A stretch of DNA of 64,000 nt. It comes from Streptomyces roseifaciens (GTDB lineage Bacteria; Actinomycetota; Actinomycetes; Streptomycetales; Streptomycetaceae). The stretch's first letter is position 1. Each line of letters begins with the position of its first letter. The notes under the pieces are model-generated. The model was not told the DNA's origin, did no database searches, and saw only the letters and a list, made by a program, of their open reading frames with translations. The stretch lies in assembly GCF_001445655.1 (NCBI RefSeq), contig NZ_LNBE01000002.1:124001-188000 (forward strand). Direction: 5' to 3'. Position numbers and translations under genes: made by a program. Below, in pieces: positions 7,177 to 15,498 of the stretch.

Positions 7177-8512
7177 ATGACCGCTCGCCGTCCGTGGCCG
7201 CCCGCGCCGGGGCCGTTGGAGGAGTACGCGGCCCGGTTCGACGACCTCTTCTTCACGTGTCTGGCCGGGGCGGAGCCGATGGCCGGGGCTGGCGGCCCGC
7301 CGGTGCAGCGGCTGCAGTTCTTCCTGTCCGAGTCCCCCTGGGAGGCCGGGCTGGTCAACGACCGGCGGCTTGAGCTGCTGCGCGAGCAGCCGGAGACCAC
7401 TGCGCACGACGGCGGGGTCATCGTGATCGATGATTCCGGGGACCGCAAGGGCGGCACGGCGACCGCGCACGTGGGCCGGCAGTGGCTGGGCCGGTACGGC
7501 AAGGCCGACAACGGCGTCGTCACGGTAACCACGGTGTGGACCGACGGGCGTATCTACTACCCGCTGCACACACAGCCGTACACCCCCGCCCACCACTTCG
7601 ACCGCGGCCGGGCCGATCCCGCCTTCCGCACGAAACCACAGATCTCCGCCGCTCTCGCCACCCAGGGCAAGGAAGCGGGCTTCGCCTGCCGGGCCGTGGT
7701 GGCCGACTGCGCCTACTCCACGAGCGACGACTGGTACCTCGCCCTGCGCGACGCCGGGTTGCCCTATGTCGTCGCACTCAAGCCGCACCGCGGCTCCTGG
7801 GCCCGCGCCGATGAGCCGCACACTCCGGTCGACGCCGCCCGTGCCCTGGCCGGCACCGGCCCCGACCACCCGGGCGACTGGATGCCGGTCGAGCGCCACT
7901 TCCGCGACGGGCACACCGAGACCTGGTGGACCGCCGACGCCCGCCTGGGCGGCTACGGCCCGAACAGCCCCTGCCGCCTGGTCGTGGCCACCACCGACCC
8001 GGGCAGACTGCCGGAGCACACCACCTGGTACCTGACCACCAACCTGCCCCACCCCGACGCACCCCACGCCACCACCTCCCCGCACCCGCCAGCCGACCTT
8101 GCGGAGATCGTCCACCTCTACGGGCTGCGGCCCTGGATCGAGCAGAGCTATAAACAGATCAAGGACGAACTCGGCTGGGCCGACTTCCAGGTCCGCTCCG
8201 CCCGCGCCATCAAACGCCACCAGACCCTGGTCAACTGCGCGTTCACCTTCTGCCGGGACCAGTGGTTCGCCCCACCCGGGCCACTGGACGCCACCGCACC
8301 GGACCCCTGCCCCGACAACGGACCAGAGAGGGGGACCCACCACACCCCACCAGCCCCAGCCACCCTGCTGGCCCAGAGCCTTTCGCGCCGTCCGCGCCTG
8401 GCTCACCCTCGCCACCACCCTCCACCGCTGGTGGCAAGCCTGGACCGACAAAGACCCACCCACCGAACTCCAGGCCCTGCTCGACGCGGTCGCCTCCGGC
8501 GGGAGTGTCTAA
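7177..8512 (+). pseudogene. IS701-family transposase, frameshifted near its C-terminus
   Basis: A DDE transposase of the IS701 family. The catalytic carboxylates lie in VIVIDDSGDRKGG, VVADCAYS and RPWIEQSYKQIKDELGW. The frame is normal up to about 8330; the genuine C-terminus (PRAFRAVRAWLTLAT ... LQALLDAVASGG) lies in another frame and stops at 8512. Without correction the original frame runs on into the neighbouring element to 8547. The stop codon at 8510-8512 belongs to the left inverted repeat of the IS256-type element, so that element inserted into the very end of this gene. The left IS end is near 7084-7176. Confidence 0.8.
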
Positions 8513-9882
8513 TCAACGGCGGATCCGATGATCAAGGAGACGCCTGATGAGCGAGACCATTGTCGAGAACGAAACCGTCGAGGAGTCGGTTATCGAGTCG
8601 GCCGCGGAGGCAGTGTCGGACGAGCAGTTGATCGCGATGCTGGTCGACCGTGCCCGCACGGACGGGCTGCAGTTAACCGGGAAGGGCGGGCTGCTCCAGC
8701 AGCTCACGAAGCGCGTGCTGGAGTCCGCCCTGGAGGGCGAGATCACGGACCACGTCGGCTATGAGAAGCACGAGGCGTCGGGCCGGAACAGCGGCAACAG
8801 CCGCAATGGCACCCGGGCCAAGACCGTGCTGACCGATGTCGGTCCCGTCGAGGTCAGGGTGCTCCGGGACACGGCCGGCACGTTCGAGCCGCAGATCGTC
8901 AAGAAGCGCCAGCGACGCCTTACCGGTGTCGACGAAATGGTGCTGTCGTTGTCCGCGAAGGGGCTCACCCACGGGGAGATATCCGCGCATCTGGCCGAGG
9001 TCTACGGGGCGGAGGTCTCCAAGCAGACCATCACCACGATCACGGACAAGGTGATGGAAGGCATGGCCGAGTGGCAGTCCCGTCCGCTCGACCGCGTCTA
9101 CCCCGTCATCTTCGTGGACGCCATCAACGTGAAGATCCGCGACGGCCACGTCGCCAACCGTCCCATCTACCTCGCCATGGCCGTGACCGTCGAAGGCACC
9201 CGCGACATCCTCGGGATCTGGGCGGGTGACGGCGGCGAGGGCGCCAAGCACTGGCTGCAGGTGTTCACCGAGCTCCGCAACCGCGGCGTCGAGGACGTCC
9301 TCATGCTCGTCTGTGACGGGCTCAAGGGCCTGCCGGACGCGGTCGAGGCCGTCTGGCCCCGCACGGTAGTGCAAACCTGCATCGTTCATCTCATTCGCAA
9401 CAGCATCCGTTACGTCGCCCGGCAGGACTGGGACAAGGTCGCGCGTGACCTCAAGCCCGTCTACACCGCGCCGAGCGAGGCCGCGGCCACCGAGCGGTTC
9501 CTGGAGTTCTCCGAGAAGTGGGGCACCAAGTATCCGGCCGTGGTCAAGCTGTGGTCCGACGCCTGGGCTGAGATGGTGCCCTTCCTGTCGTTCGACGTGG
9601 AGATCCGCAAGGTGATCTGCTCGACGAACGCGATCGAGAGCGTGAACGCCCGCATCCGCAAAGCCGTCCGGTCCCGCGGGCACTTCCCGAGTGAGGCCGC
9701 CGCATTGAAGTGCGTCTATATGGCCCTGATGAGCCTCGACCCCACCGGCAAGGGCCGGCGCCGCTGGATCATGCGCTGGAAGGCGCCCCTGAACGCTTTC
9801 CAGATCGCCTTCGAAGGCCGCCTCACCCCCGCCACCGGCCACTGAACCTCAACAACCAAGATCAGCCGTTGATTGGACAGAC
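8505..9882 (+). mobile_element. Intact IS256-family insertion sequence
   Basis: The element is bounded by imperfect terminal inverted repeats of about 21 bp: 8505-8525 (TCTAATCAACGGCGGATC) and 9860-9880 (GATCAGCCGTTGATTGGAC). It carries one intact transposase. Eight-base target duplications, typical for IS256, are not evident, so flanks were probably rearranged after insertion. It sits on the 3' end of the IS701 relic. To its right, 9883-10052 has no gene I can support. Confidence 0.8.
8547..9845 (+). CDS. IS256-family transposase
   Basis: A full-length 432-residue mutator-type transposase. The DDE residues are in VIFVDAINVKIRDG (about 188-201), LVCDGLKGLPDAV and CSTNAIESVNARIRKAVRSR, and the C2H-like motif before the Glu (VVQTCIVHLIRNS) is present. 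Nothing interrupts the frame, so it may still be active. ATG 8547 follows AAGGAGACGCCTG, a good ribosome binding site. Codon 43 is TTA (8673-8675), so in Streptomyces translation would depend on the bldA leucyl-tRNA. Confidence 0.95.
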   Translation: MSETIVENETVEESVIESAAEAVSDEQLIAMLVDRARTDGLQLTGKGGLLQQLTKRVLESALEGEITDHVGYEKHEASGRNSGNSRNGTRAKTVLTDVGPVEVRVLRDTAGTFEPQIVKKRQRRLTGVDEMVLSLSAKGLTHGEISAHLAEVYGAEVSKQTITTITDKVMEGMAEWQSRPLDRVYPVIFVDAINVKIRDGHVANRPIYLAMAVTVEGTRDILGIWAGDGGEGAKHWLQVFTELRNRGVEDVLMLVCDGLKGLPDAVEAVWPRTVVQTCIVHLIRNSIRYVARQDWDKVARDLKPVYTAPSEAAATERFLEFSEKWGTKYPAVVKLWSDAWAEMVPFLSFDVEIRKVICSTNAIESVNARIRKAVRSRGHFPSEAAALKCVYMALMSLDPTGKGRRRWIMRWKAPLNAFQIAFEGRLTPATGH

Positions 9883-10052
9883 CCCCATGTGGGCTAGTCC
9901 ATTCTTGACCCATGGAGGTTGAGTAGATCGGCCAGTGCGTGCGTCTCGCGCTGACAATCCGTGCCGAAGCACTACTGACATGAGTGACGAAATCCGCTGT
10001 CATCTGGGTGAAGACCATCAGTGTCGCCATGTTCGAGCGGCTCTCTTTGGTG

Positions 10053-10787
10053 TCACTTCCAAGATCGAGCCAGGTCTTCCAGTCCCTTGTGGCCTACGTT
10101 CGGGGCGCTCATGGCCAGCCAGCCGTGGCCGCGTATCTCGGTGTCGGCGTCCACCGGGCTCGGGTGCACGGACAGGTGCTCGCACGCTGTCATGGCGTCG
10201 GCTGTGCCCTCGTTGGAGTCGGCCTCGTCGAATTCCGGGTCGAAATCCTCGTCGTCGACAGCCAGCGTCTCCCATGGCAGGGGCTCGCCCACCCACTCGG
10301 GGTTGCTCTCCCGGGCGTACCGGCGCCGGATGCGACCCGCTTCGGCGACCACCCAGATATCCGCTCCGCCCGCGATGTCCTCGAAGAACATCTGCGCTTG
10401 GCCGCACCGGGCGCTCAGCCGCTCCACGGCGCCCATCATGTCGTCCCAGTCCCAGCCGATGACACTGTCGAGGTTTCCGAATATCAGACGCCAGCCGTCG
10501 ATTTCAGGCGTGACGAAGACGGGGTCGGCGTCCGGCCGGGCCGGCAGGTCAGCCACGTCGAGTCCCTCGCGGAAGGTGACCGGGACCCGGTCGTGGAGGT
10601 CCAGCGCCGCGAACAAGCCCTCGTAGTTCTCACCCAGTACCACGTACCACCAACTGGTCGGAAGGTAGAACGGCGGCTTCTCGCCCACGCCCTTGAGCAA
10701 GGCGCGGCGCGCCAGCAGCTTCCTGTCCCGCTGTCCCAGCCGGTCGGTGAATCCGGCCTCCAACAAGGCACCCAGTCGGTTCTCGCA
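10053..10787 (-). CDS. Hypothetical protein, acidic C-terminus
   Basis: A 244-residue protein of a kind I believe occurs in other Streptomyces but cannot assign. Visible features are PTSWWYVVLGE, IGWDWDDMMGAVERLSARCGQ, GADIWVVAEAGR and a very acidic DDEDFDPEFDEAD stretch near residue 200, then DAMTACEHLSVHP. There is no signal peptide or membrane segment. I start it at ATG 10787 (MCENRLG), where protein-like composition begins; the frame stays open to 10961 but that extension is low complexity. It stands alone between the IS256 element and the EamA gene. Confidence 0.55.
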   Translation of the reverse strand, partial: CENRLGALLEAGFTDRLGQRDRKLLARRALLKGVGEKPPFYLPTSWWYVVLGENYEGLFAALDLHDRVPVTFREGLDVADLPARPDADPVFVTPEIDGWRLIFGNLDSVIGWDWDDMMGAVERLSARCGQAQMFFEDIAGGADIWVVAEAGRIRRRYARESNPEWVGEPLPWETLAVDDEDFDPEFDEADSNEGTADAMTACEHLSVHPSPVDADTEIRGHGWLAMSAPNVGHKGLEDLARSWK

Positions 10788-11203
10788 CATGATCGAGAAG
10801 CTTACGGTGCACTGTGAAGCGGCGGTTCCCAGGGCTTTCGCGGATTCGGTGGAGGAGCTCGCGGACAGTCGGCTTCCGGCGCCAGGGGGCGAGGACGGAG
10901 TCGAACTCGCGAACGTAGTCCAGGGCCGGGGACTACCGGACGCAGACGCGCTACGTCTCACCCCTCGCGGTGCTGGACGGCGAGGTCCTCACCGGGCGGC
11001 AGGAGGCCGAGCTGTCGCATACGGAAGAAGACACTCAGCGACCTGTCACCCACCCGACCCGTGCTGCACTGGCCTCGCCTCCGTAGGTAGGACTGCTGCT
11101 GATCGACATGTCCGGGACCGGACCCGCAGTCGGCCCGTGCACGCTGACACTGCGTAACCGTCTGCGGCCGGTTGGCGTGCCGGTGAACCCGCGCGCGGGG
11201 GGC
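10788..11203 (+). other. Gene-poor spacer with a possible C-terminal gene remnant at 10919-11086
   Basis: No complete gene is seen. On the plus strand 10919-11086 reads DYRTQTRYVSPLAVLDGEVL ... TGRQEAELSHTEEDTQRPVTHP and ends in TAG 11084-11086. This looks like real protein sequence, with an upstream in-frame stop and no start, so it may be the tail of a lost gene. I cannot name the family. The remainder (11087-11203) shows nothing recognisable. Confidence 0.25.
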
Positions 11204-12070
11204 TCAGCCCGTGGCCAGCAGGACCGTGCCCATGAGTGCCAGGCCGGCGCCCGCGGCCTGGACCGTGCGCAGGCGTTCGCTCAGGACGCCCCGTGCGGCC
11301 AGGGCCGTGACGACGGGGTAGAGCGAGGCGAGGACGGCCGCGACCGTCACAGGGCCGTTGTTCGCGGCGATGGAGTACGTGCCGTTGGCGGCCACGTCGG
11401 CGAGGCCGATGAAGGCGAGCGGGAGGAGGGAGGAGCGGATGCCGTTCCAGCCGTCCTCCGGGAGGGCGGGTGCGCCGCGCCGTACGGAGATGTAGAGGGC
11501 GCCGCCGCCCACGACCACGTTGCAGACGCGCTGGACGAAGAGGGCGAGGAAGAGGCCGGTGAGGTTGTGGGAGGCCTCGGCGATCAGGGCCATTACCGAG
11601 CCGAAGCCGAAGGCGGCGACGAGCGTGAGGATCAGGGTCTGGCGCTGTACGGGGGCGCCGCCCTTGCTCGGGCCGCTGGCCAGGACCACGCCCGCAATGG
11701 CCACCGCGATGCCGGCGACCTGCAGGATGCCGGGGCGCTCGCCCAGGACGAGGCCGACGCCCAGCGGCACCGCGACGCCGCCGAGTGCGCCCAGCGGCGA
11801 GACGACCCCCATGGGGCCCAGGGCCAGCGCCCGGTAGAAGGCGAGCATCGCCGCCGGGCCCACGACGCCTGCCGCCACCGCATACCAGAGCTGGGGGCCT
11901 GTCTCCGACCAGGCGCCCGTGGCGACGACGATCGCTCCCAGGGCGCCCACGGCCAGCAGCTGTGAGACCAGGACGACGGTCAGGGCCGGTATGCGCCGGG
12001 TGAGCAGCCCGCCGCCGAAGTCGGCCAGCCCCCACAGGAAGCTCGTGGTCAGGGCGAAGACCGCCGTCAT
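11204..12070 (-). CDS. EamA/DMT-family transporter
   Basis: A 288-residue inner-membrane protein with about ten hydrophobic segments in two repeated EamA halves, as in the drug/metabolite transporter superfamily (exporters of amino acids, metabolites or drugs). Typical family spellings include ALTTSFLWGLADFGGG at the start, FYRALALGPMGVVSPLGAL at the end of helix 4 and the equivalent VAAVLASLYPVVTALAA in the second half. ATG 12070 has GAGGTG eight bases upstream. It is transcribed away from an XRE-cupin regulator gene 112 bp off, which probably controls it. The substrate is unknown. Confidence 0.9.
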   Translation of the reverse strand: MTAVFALTTSFLWGLADFGGGLLTRRIPALTVVLVSQLLAVGALGAIVVATGAWSETGPQLWYAVAAGVVGPAAMLAFYRALALGPMGVVSPLGALGGVAVPLGVGLVLGERPGILQVAGIAVAIAGVVLASGPSKGGAPVQRQTLILTLVAAFGFGSVMALIAEASHNLTGLFLALFVQRVCNVVVGGGALYISVRRGAPALPEDGWNGIRSSLLPLAFIGLADVAANGTYSIAANNGPVTVAAVLASLYPVVTALAARGVLSERLRTVQAAGAGLALMGTVLLATG

Positions 12071-12094
12071 TGGGACACCTCGCAGTACAGTGTG

Positions 12095-12127
12095 GTGAAC
12101 AGTGCAGTGCAGCACACCGTAGTTCAC
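12095..12127. promoter_or_regulatory. Candidate operator between EamA transporter and XRE-cupin regulator
   Basis: The 112-bp divergent intergenic region contains an inverted repeat GTGAAC (12095-12100) and GTTCAC (12122-12127), with AGTGCAGTGCAGCAC between the arms giving a second, nested symmetry. This is the likely binding site of the neighbouring XRE-cupin protein and would control both genes. Assignment rests on symmetry and position only. Confidence 0.4.
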
Positions 12128-12182
12128 TATCTTTGACTTCGGTATCAATATATTCGACGGAAGACGGAGAGAGACGGACGGA

Positions 12183-12758
12183 ATGGCGACGGACCTCGAC
12201 CGGCTCACCCAGTCGCTCGCCCGCAACCTCAAGCGCTGGCGCGGCGAGCGCCACCTCACCCTCGATGCGCTGGCGGCCCGCTCCGGGGTCAGCCGCGGCA
12301 TGATCATCCAGATCGAGCAAGCCCGTACGAACCCCAGCGTGGGGACGACCGTCAAGCTCGCCGACGCGCTCGGCGTCAGCATCACCACGCTCCTCGACCA
12401 GGAGCAGAGCACCCGCGTCCAGCTGGTGCCCAAGGAGCAGACGGTGCGGATGTGGTCGACGGAGGCGGGCAGCCACACCACCCTGCTCGTCGGTGCCCAG
12501 GGCCCCGGGCCCGTCGAGCTGTGGGACTGGCGCATCGCCCCCGGCGACGTCAGCGACTCCGACCCGCACCCGGCCGGAACGCTCGAACTGCTCACGGTCA
12601 CCGCGGGCGAGCTCAGCCTCGTGGTGGACGGCGAGGAGTTCACCGTGCCCGTCGGCGCCTCCGCGACGTTCGAGGCGAACGTGCCCCACACCTACCGCAA
12701 CGACGGCGGGGAGCCGGTGGAGATGACGATGGCCGTCGTCGTGCCGCCCGCACACTGA
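12183..12758 (+). CDS. XRE-family regulator with C-terminal cupin domain
   Basis: A 191-residue regulator. Residues 8-65 are a Cro/XRE helix-turn-helix (LTLDALAARSGVSRGMIIQI, then EQARTNPSVGTTVKLADALG). Residues 110-188 form a small cupin barrel (WDWRIAPGDVSDSDPHPAGT, GELSLVVDGEEF, HTYRNDGGEPVEM) that would bind a small effector. Proteins of this build usually repress an adjacent transporter or catabolic gene. ATG 12183 follows GGAGAGAGACGG. It is divergent from the EamA transporter and probably senses what that transporter exports. Confidence 0.9.
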   Translation: MATDLDRLTQSLARNLKRWRGERHLTLDALAARSGVSRGMIIQIEQARTNPSVGTTVKLADALGVSITTLLDQEQSTRVQLVPKEQTVRMWSTEAGSHTTLLVGAQGPGPVELWDWRIAPGDVSDSDPHPAGTLELLTVTAGELSLVVDGEEFTVPVGASATFEANVPHTYRNDGGEPVEMTMAVVVPPAH

Positions 12759-12803
12759 CCGCCCCTGGGGCGCCGTACGGGCGGCCCCGTCGAGGCGCCT
12801 CCG

Positions 12804-13301
12804 TCAGGGCCGCACCGCGCGCGACGCCACGTTCAGGGACAGTGCGACCGAGTGCTCGGCGAACCCCAGGCTCCGGTAGAGGTGTTCGGCGTCCGGCGTC
12901 GCGTGCAGGTCGACGCGCGTGACGCCCTGCCCGGCGAACCACTCCAGCAGCGCCTCCGTCGTCGCCCGCGCGAAGCCCCGGCCCCGGTAGCGCTCGTCGG
13001 TGGACACGGTGAAGACGAAGCCGAACCGCCCGTGCGGGTGCCCGGGCGCGGCCAGTCGCTCCTCCACCCGGCCCACGGCGCACGCGGCCAGGTGCGGCGG
13101 CCCGCCCTGCGCCGGGTCGCCGTCCACGACGAACGCCCCGAGCAGGCGCGGCCGTGCCGCGAGCTGCCGACGCGCCTGCTCCTCCGCAGCGCGCTCCCAG
13201 TCGCCCCCGGCGTCGTCGCTGCTCATCGCGGCGAACATCAGCCGGCGGAGCCGGACGATTTCCTCGGCATCCCCGGGGGTCGCTTCCCGCACCCCGGTCA
13301 T
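12804..13301 (-). CDS. GNAT-family N-acetyltransferase
   Basis: A 165-residue acetyltransferase of the GNAT superfamily. The acetyl-CoA binding motif A is VSTDERYRGRGFARATTEAL, with the R/Q-x-x-G-x-G/A loop as RGRGFA; the C-terminal DLHATPDAEHLYRSLGF is motif B. The start is ATG 13301, which overlaps the stop of the CoA-binding protein gene by four bases (ATGA), so the two form an operon. The substrate is not predictable. Confidence 0.9.
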   Translation of the reverse strand: MTGVREATPGDAEEIVRLRRLMFAAMSSDDAGGDWERAAEEQARRQLAARPRLLGAFVVDGDPAQGGPPHLAACAVGRVEERLAAPGHPHGRFGFVFTVSTDERYRGRGFARATTEALLEWFAGQGVTRVDLHATPDAEHLYRSLGFAEHSVALSLNVASRAVRP

Positions 13302-13729
13302 GAGGTGACGCGGGCGTTCCGGAGCCGCAGCGCGTCCAGTTCGATGGCCGGGCACCGGTCCATCACCATGTCCAGGCCCGCCGCGCGCGTCCGCTCGTAG
13401 GCATCCTCGTCCACGACCCCCAGCTGGAACCAGACCGCCTTCGCGCCGATCGCGACGGCCTCGTCCGCGACCGGGCCCGCGAGGTCGCTGTTGACGAAGA
13501 CGTCCACCACGTCGACCTCGAAGGGGATCTCCGCCAGGGAGGCGTAGCCCTGCTCGCCGTGCACCGTCTCGGCCTTGGGGTGCACCGGCACGACGCGCTT
13601 GCCGTGGCGCCGCAGCACCTCGGCCACGCCGTAGGCCGCCCGCCGCGTGTTGGACGACAGTCCGACCAGCGCCCACGTGTCGCCGGTCTCCTCGATGATC
13701 TTCCGGATGATCCCCGGTTCTGCGTACAT
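13298..13729 (-). CDS. CoA-binding (YccU-type) protein
   Basis: A 143-residue Rossmann-fold CoA-binding protein of the YccU family. It shows WALVGLSSNTRRAAYGVAE, RVVPVHPKAE, FVNSDLAGPVADEAVAIGAK, AVWFQLGV and the ending DRCPAIELD, all characteristic of the family. These proteins resemble the CoA-binding half of succinyl-CoA synthetase, but their physiological role is not established. It is translationally coupled to the downstream GNAT gene. Confidence 0.9.
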   Translation of the reverse strand: MYAEPGIIRKIIEETGDTWALVGLSSNTRRAAYGVAEVLRRHGKRVVPVHPKAETVHGEQGYASLAEIPFEVDVVDVFVNSDLAGPVADEAVAIGAKAVWFQLGVVDEDAYERTRAAGLDMVMDRCPAIELDALRLRNARVTS

Positions 13730-13799
13730 GCCCGCTCAACGATCATCCCCCCGCCGCCATTCCCGGGGCGGCGCATAGACACCTCGCGACGCTAAGGCG

Positions 13800-13925
13800 T
13801 CAAGCGGCGGCGGTGAGAGGTGTGGGGAAGGCGAGCTGTTCATCGAACAGCTCGCCTTTCTGCAGGCAGTGGTAGAGCTGTCCGATCATGCGGTTGAAGA
13901 GGTTCCTCTGCGCGGAGGCGTGCCA
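13800..13925 (-). pseudogene. C-terminal remnant of an IS110-type transposase
   Basis: On the minus strand the last about 40 codons read SAQRNLFNRMIGQLYHCLQ ... LFDEQLAFPTP and stop at 13800. This matches the end of IS110-family (DEDD) transposases as I know them. Everything upstream is missing: at about 13925 the sequence changes to that of the ADP-ribosyltransferase relic on the other strand. The junction marks a deletion or insertion breakpoint. Confidence 0.5.
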
Positions 13926-13929
13926 GTCT

Positions 13930-14601
13930 CCGTGCGGGGACAACCACCAGCTCATCAACCGCGTTCTCACCACCCCCGGCGGATTCACGTCGATCGGCGT
14001 CGGCCGGCTGATCGACGAGATGATCTCCCGGATAGCCGAGGGCGTGCCCACCGAGGTCCCCTGCACCAGGTGGCGCGACGACGAGCTGCAACGCCTGATC
14101 GACGACTACCGGGCACCGGGGCTCGGCGACCGGGAGCGGACGGCCCGGCTGGAGCCCGTCAGGAAACGGCTGCACGCCCTCGCCGGCACACTGCGGGACG
14201 AGGCCAAGACCCACGCCGACATGCTCGCCGACTTCCTGCACCGGCTGCCTCCCGTCAAGGGAACGGTGTACCGCGCGGGGTGGGAGATGTGACCCCGGAA
14301 GCGGCTGTCCTTCAGCGGCTTCACCAGCACCAGCACCAGCGAGAAACGGAAGAAGGCCGAGGAATTCCTGCCGCTCCAGTACCCGACCGCCGGCGGCCGC
14401 AGGGTCCTCTACCAGCTCGAGCTCGCCGGACGTAGCGGGCGGGACATCTCCGCCTTCTCGCAAAAGCCGGAGGAGAAGGAAGTGCTCCTCCTGCCAGGGG
14501 CGGCGTTCACCGTACAACTGCGCAACCGCAACGAAGTCGTACGCGTCCAGGGACAGGAGATCCGCTACGACTTCGTCTGGGCCACGGAAGCGACCGGCTG
14601 A
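13930..14601 (+). pseudogene. ADP-ribosyltransferase toxin domain broken by an in-frame TGA
   Basis: Two blocks in one frame are separated by a TGA at 14290-14292. The first ends KGTVYRAGWEM, the Arg of the R-S-E motif of ADP-ribosyltransferase toxins; the second resumes RLSFSGFTSTSTS (the STS motif) and later has QKPEEKEVLLLPGAAFTV, the catalytic ExE with the usual downstream strand. These enzymes move ADP-ribose from NAD+ to a target protein. The gene lacks a credible start because its 5' end abuts an IS110 relic, and the TGA truncates it before the active site, so it should be inactive. The stop is at 14601. The remaining N-terminal part (LINRVLTTPGG onward) is helical and of unknown function. 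Confidence 0.7.
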
Positions 14602-14622
14602 CTCCGGTGCTTTCCGGCTCGG

Positions 14623-15498
14623 CTACGGCTTGGCCAGGAGGTCGGTGCGGTGCTGTTCGAGGTCGGTGACGTTTTTGAGGCCCGCCTGGACCGTGTACCG
14701 GGTGTGGACCCCGTCGGGACCCTTCTCCGGGGTCAGCTGCAAGCTGTTCGCGACGAAACCCCAGCTGCCGCCTGTATAGACGCCCTTGATCCTGCCGTCC
14801 ACCGTCCCGGCGGCGTCGAAGGGTTCGCCCTTCCAGCGGAAGGTCCAGTGGGTGCGGTACCAGGCGTCCAGCTGCTCCGGGGAGGCCAGGAAGTGCTCGC
14901 CGCTCGGGTCCCGGGGATCGGCGACGAGCTCCTCAGGCCGGTCATCCCCGGTGGTCAGAGCGATGAGGCCCGACGCGTCTGCCTCAGCAGCGGCCGGATA
15001 CGTCCGGCCGCGGTGAACCGCGTAGGCCTTGGGGCGGAAATGGTCAACCTCGTCCAGACGCCGCACGAGAGCGTGCCGGGGCTGGAGGAGATCCTTGCGG
15101 TGCTGCTCCAGCTCGGTGACCTCGTCGCGCGGGAAGACGCCGCGGTAGCCGATGACCCGGCGCTTGAGGTGCTCCTTGGCGAAGCGTTCGTCGGAGCCGA
15201 GGTAGTTGCCCGACAGCGTGGTGGGCGTGGCGGCGGTGCACTCGAAGAGCTCGCCGCGCCAGCGGAACGTCCACGTCACGGCATACCAGGCTTCCAGGCG
15301 CTCCAGCGGAACCGGGTATCCCACCGATCCGTCGGCGGCCCGGCGCGGCGCGACCTCTTCGGGTGCGGGGCGCCCGGGCTCGGGCAGCAGCTCGACACAC
15401 GGCCACAGACCCTCGGCGCCACGGGCCTGATAGAGCTCACCTCGGAAGACAGCGACCTCGCCCTTGACCGGGGAGGGTTGGCCCACGGGGTCAGCCAT
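14623..15498 (-). CDS. Hypothetical protein with two internal repeats, partner of the DAPEP-repeat protein
   Basis: A 291-residue protein built from two copies of a roughly 130-residue module. Each copy has a start like VFRGELYQA / VHRGRTYPA, a middle WYAVTWTFRWRGELF / WYRTHWTFRWKGEPF, and an end VTELEQHRKDLL / VTDLEQHRTDLL. I recognise no known family and see no signal peptide or membrane segment. ATG 15498 lies inside the end of the upstream gene (8-nt overlap), so the two are translated together. By position it could be an immunity protein or chaperone for the larger neighbour, or simply a co-expressed partner. Confidence 0.75.
   Translation of the reverse strand: MADPVGQPSPVKGEVAVFRGELYQARGAEGLWPCVELLPEPGRPAPEEVAPRRAADGSVGYPVPLERLEAWYAVTWTFRWRGELFECTAATPTTLSGNYLGSDERFAKEHLKRRVIGYRGVFPRDEVTELEQHRKDLLQPRHALVRRLDEVDHFRPKAYAVHRGRTYPAAAEADASGLIALTTGDDRPEELVADPRDPSGEHFLASPEQLDAWYRTHWTFRWKGEPFDAAGTVDGRIKGVYTGGSWGFVANSLQLTPEKGPDGVHTRYTVQAGLKNVTDLEQHRTDLLAKP

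Noticed and set aside
14290..14292. In-frame TGA in the ADP-ribosyltransferase relic as a selenocysteine codon
   Set aside because: No SECIS-like context, no family precedent for Sec at this place, and the gene already lacks its 5' end; a nonsense mutation is simpler.
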